Assembly: GCA_017455385.1 (NCBI GenBank)
Contig: JAFTBD010000101.1
Span: 1 to 14,023 of the forward strand
Reading direction: 5' to 3'
Length of the DNA: 14,023 nt
From: Clostridia bacterium
Lineage (GTDB): Bacteria > Bacillota > Clostridia > Christensenellales > CAG-1252
In this document: in pieces, positions 12,432 to 14,023 of the stretch
Position numbering within the stretch: position 1 is the stretch's first letter
Layout: every line of letters starts with the position of its first letter
Translations under genes and position numbers: made by a program
The notes under the pieces: model-generated
Databases searched by the model: none
The model's input: only the letters and a program-made list of their open reading frames with translations
Told to the model about the DNA's origin: nothing

Positions 12432-14023
12432 ATGATTAAAGGCATCAGTGTGGAAATGCTTCGCGAAATGTTTCTCGGAGCGTGTCAAAACCTTGCGGTA
12501 CATGAAGAAGAGATCAACGCACATAACGTTTTTCCCGTTCCTGACGGAGATACCGGGACGAATATGTCTGCTACAGCATCCAGCGCGGCAAGGGAATTGC
12601 AGAGTATTCCCGATGGGGAACTGACGTGGTCGAATTTCGCCGCATCTCTTTCGAGAGGCTCTCTTCGCGGTGCGAGAGGCAATAGCGGCGTCATTTTGTC
12701 GCAGATATTCAAAGGATTTGCGGATATTGTCGCAAATGTCGATGGCGAGCTCACGATGAAGGTCTTCTCGCAGGCGCTTATTCAGGGGGCAAAAGTCGCA
12801 TACAGCGCCGTGAATAAGCCGAAAGAAGGCACCATTTTGACGGTCATTCGTGTGATCGCGGAGTCGTCCGAGAGCGCATCGAGCGGCAGAAATGCGGATT
12901 ATATCACGATGATGCGGAAACTGAATGAGAAGGGCAATGCCATTCTGCAAGAAACGCCGAATATGCTTCCGGTGCTGAAGAAAGCGGGTGTCGTGGATGC
13001 TGGCGGAATGGGACTGATGAGAGTCTTCGAGGCTTTCTCGATGGTGCTGGAAGGGAGAGAGATCCCGAAGGCGGTCGTGAAAGTCAATGCCGAGGAAAAT
13101 GACGCGGGTTTTGCCGCCGATGTGCACGATCTCGACAGCATTGAGTTTGCGTACTGCACGGAGTTTTTTGTGAAAAATATCCGTCCGCGCGCAACGGAAG
13201 CGGATATCGATAAGCTACGCGATAAGCTCTCTCGGCTCGGGAACAGTCTGATCTGTATCGGCGATCTGCAACTCGTGAAGGTGCACGTCCATACGAACGA
13301 TCCCGGAAAAGCTTTACAATACGCGCTGGAGCTCGGCGAGTTGGATCGCGTCAAAGTGGAGAATATGCTCGAGCAGAATCGCAAGATAAAAGCCGAGATG
13401 GAGAAGAATAAAAAACCGATCGGTATGGTGTCGGTCTGCGCGGGCGCAGGTATCCGCAAGATGTTCAAAGAACTCTTGGTGGATGTGATCGTCGAAGGCG
13501 GGCAAACGATGAACCCGAGCGTAAACGAGATACTCTCAGCGATCAATCGAGTGAACGCGGATACCGTTTTCGTTTTGCCGAATAATAAGAATATTATTCT
13601 TGCGGCGCAGAAAGCGATGGAGCTTGCGGATAGGAAGTGTGTCGTTCTGCCGACGGAGAACGTCGCCGCGGGTATCGCCGCCGCGATCGCATTCGATCCT
13701 CATGCGGCCGTAGAGGAGAACGAGAAAGCGATGAGAAACGCTTTTGTTGATCTGAAATGTGCGCAGGTCACCACGGCGGTCAGGAATACGAGGATGGACG
13801 GCTTCAACGTGAAGGAAGGAGATGTCATCGGTCTCTCGGATAAGAAGATTCTCGCGAAAGGGAGGGACGTTCTCGAAGTGGTCGTAGAGCTCGTGCGGAA
13901 AATGGAGATGGATCAAATGGACGTCTTGAACCTGTATGCGGGCGAAGGCGTCTCGAATGAAGACAGCGAAAAAACGGTGGAAAGACTGAATGAAGAGTAC
14001 CCTGATCTCGAAGTGATACTCTA
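12432..14023 (+). CDS. fakA: DAK2/DegV-type fatty acid kinase FakA (YloV), 3' end missing
   Basis: FakA phosphorylates fatty acids bound to FakB proteins, feeding exogenous fatty acids into phospholipid synthesis. It is the YloV homologue. 530 codons are visible and the frame is still open at the window edge; homologues have about 550 residues, so roughly 20 are missing. The N-terminal DhaL-type kinase domain has NVFPVPDGDTGTNM (32-45) with Mg-ligand aspartates D38 and D40, RGARGNSGVILSQ (79-91), KPKEGTILTV (129-138) and VVDAGGMGL (187-195). The middle domain has C242, H285 and H287 (YCTEFF, KVHVHTND), matching the Cys-His-His site of characterised FakA. A DegV-like C-terminal domain begins near residue 300. 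The ATG at 12432 has AGGAG merged with the asp23 TAG stop, 5 nt upstream. Confidence 0.94.
   Translation, partial: MIKGISVEMLREMFLGACQNLAVHEEEINAHNVFPVPDGDTGTNMSATASSAARELQSIPDGELTWSNFAASLSRGSLRGARGNSGVILSQIFKGFADIVANVDGELTMKVFSQALIQGAKVAYSAVNKPKEGTILTVIRVIAESSESASSGRNADYITMMRKLNEKGNAILQETPNMLPVLKKAGVVDAGGMGLMRVFEAFSMVLEGREIPKAVVKVNAEENDAGFAADVHDLDSIEFAYCTEFFVKNIRPRATEADIDKLRDKLSRLGNSLICIGDLQLVKVHVHTNDPGKALQYALELGELDRVKVENMLEQNRKIKAEMEKNKKPIGMVSVCAGAGIRKMFKELLVDVIVEGGQTMNPSVNEILSAINRVNADTVFVLPNNKNIILAAQKAMELADRKCVVLPTENVAAGIAAAIAFDPHAAVEENEKAMRNAFVDLKCAQVTTAVRNTRMDGFNVKEGDVIGLSDKKILAKGRDVLEVVVELVRKMEMDQMDVLNLYAGEGVSNEDSEKTVERLNEEYPDLEVIL

Noticed and set aside
12420..13546. Minus-strand open frames opposite fakA
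   Set aside because: They are antisense shadows. The plus strand encodes a well-conserved FakA across the whole stretch, still open at the window edge.
1..14023. CRISPR arrays, tRNA or rRNA genes, insertion sequences, prophage, toxin-antitoxin or defence genes
   Set aside because: None seen: coding density is very high, every long plus-strand frame is an identified housekeeping gene, and no direct-repeat array or transposase is visible. No gene-free stretch exceeds about 185 bases.

Overview
This window looks like a chromosomal housekeeping segment of an endospore-forming member of the Firmicutes, probably an uncultured clostridial lineage. The support is a gene order that closely follows the Bacillus/Clostridium block yloC-gmk-rpoZ-coaBC-priA-def-fmt-rsmB-rlmN-...-rpe-thiN-spoVM-rpmB-asp23(yloU)-yloV, strong AGGAGG-type ribosome binding sites, and a tiny spoVM gene specific to spore-formers. 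Base composition is moderate (about half G+C in the lines I counted).

Layout. Bases 1 to about 185 are GC-rich (82 of 120 bases in 61-180) and do not match DNA ligase. They read better as the end of an unrelated minus-strand gene, so a chimeric contig end or a recombination junction is likely. From about 183 to 1403 lies the C-terminal two thirds of ligA, followed by a terminator (1455-1495). A promoter (about 1487-1515) then starts a tightly packed plus-strand operon of twelve genes ending at 11634: yicC, gmk, rpoZ, coaBC, priA, def, fmt, rsmB, rlmN, rpe, thiN, spoVM. Gaps are at most 12 nt and five junctions are 4-nt ATGA overlaps. A strong bidirectional terminator (11636-11671) separates spoVM from rpmB, which is on the minus strand. 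A divergent intergenic region (11892-12075) holds three perfect odd-length inverted repeats and candidate promoters in both directions. It is followed by asp23 and a nearly complete yloV/fakA that runs off the window end.

Function. The genes serve RNA turnover and transcription (yicC, rpoZ), nucleotide and cofactor synthesis (gmk, coaBC, thiN, rpe), replication restart and repair (priA, ligA), translation initiation and ribosome modification (def, fmt, rsmB, rlmN, rpmB), spore morphogenesis (spoVM), and envelope or fatty-acid metabolism (asp23, fakA).

The window holds no obvious new multi-gene system. Its points of interest are departures from the conserved block: prpC-prkC-rsgA is missing between rlmN and rpe, remA is missing between yicC and gmk, rpmB is inverted, spoVM has a TTG start, the asp23 promoter is dense with palindromes, and the left end looks foreign.
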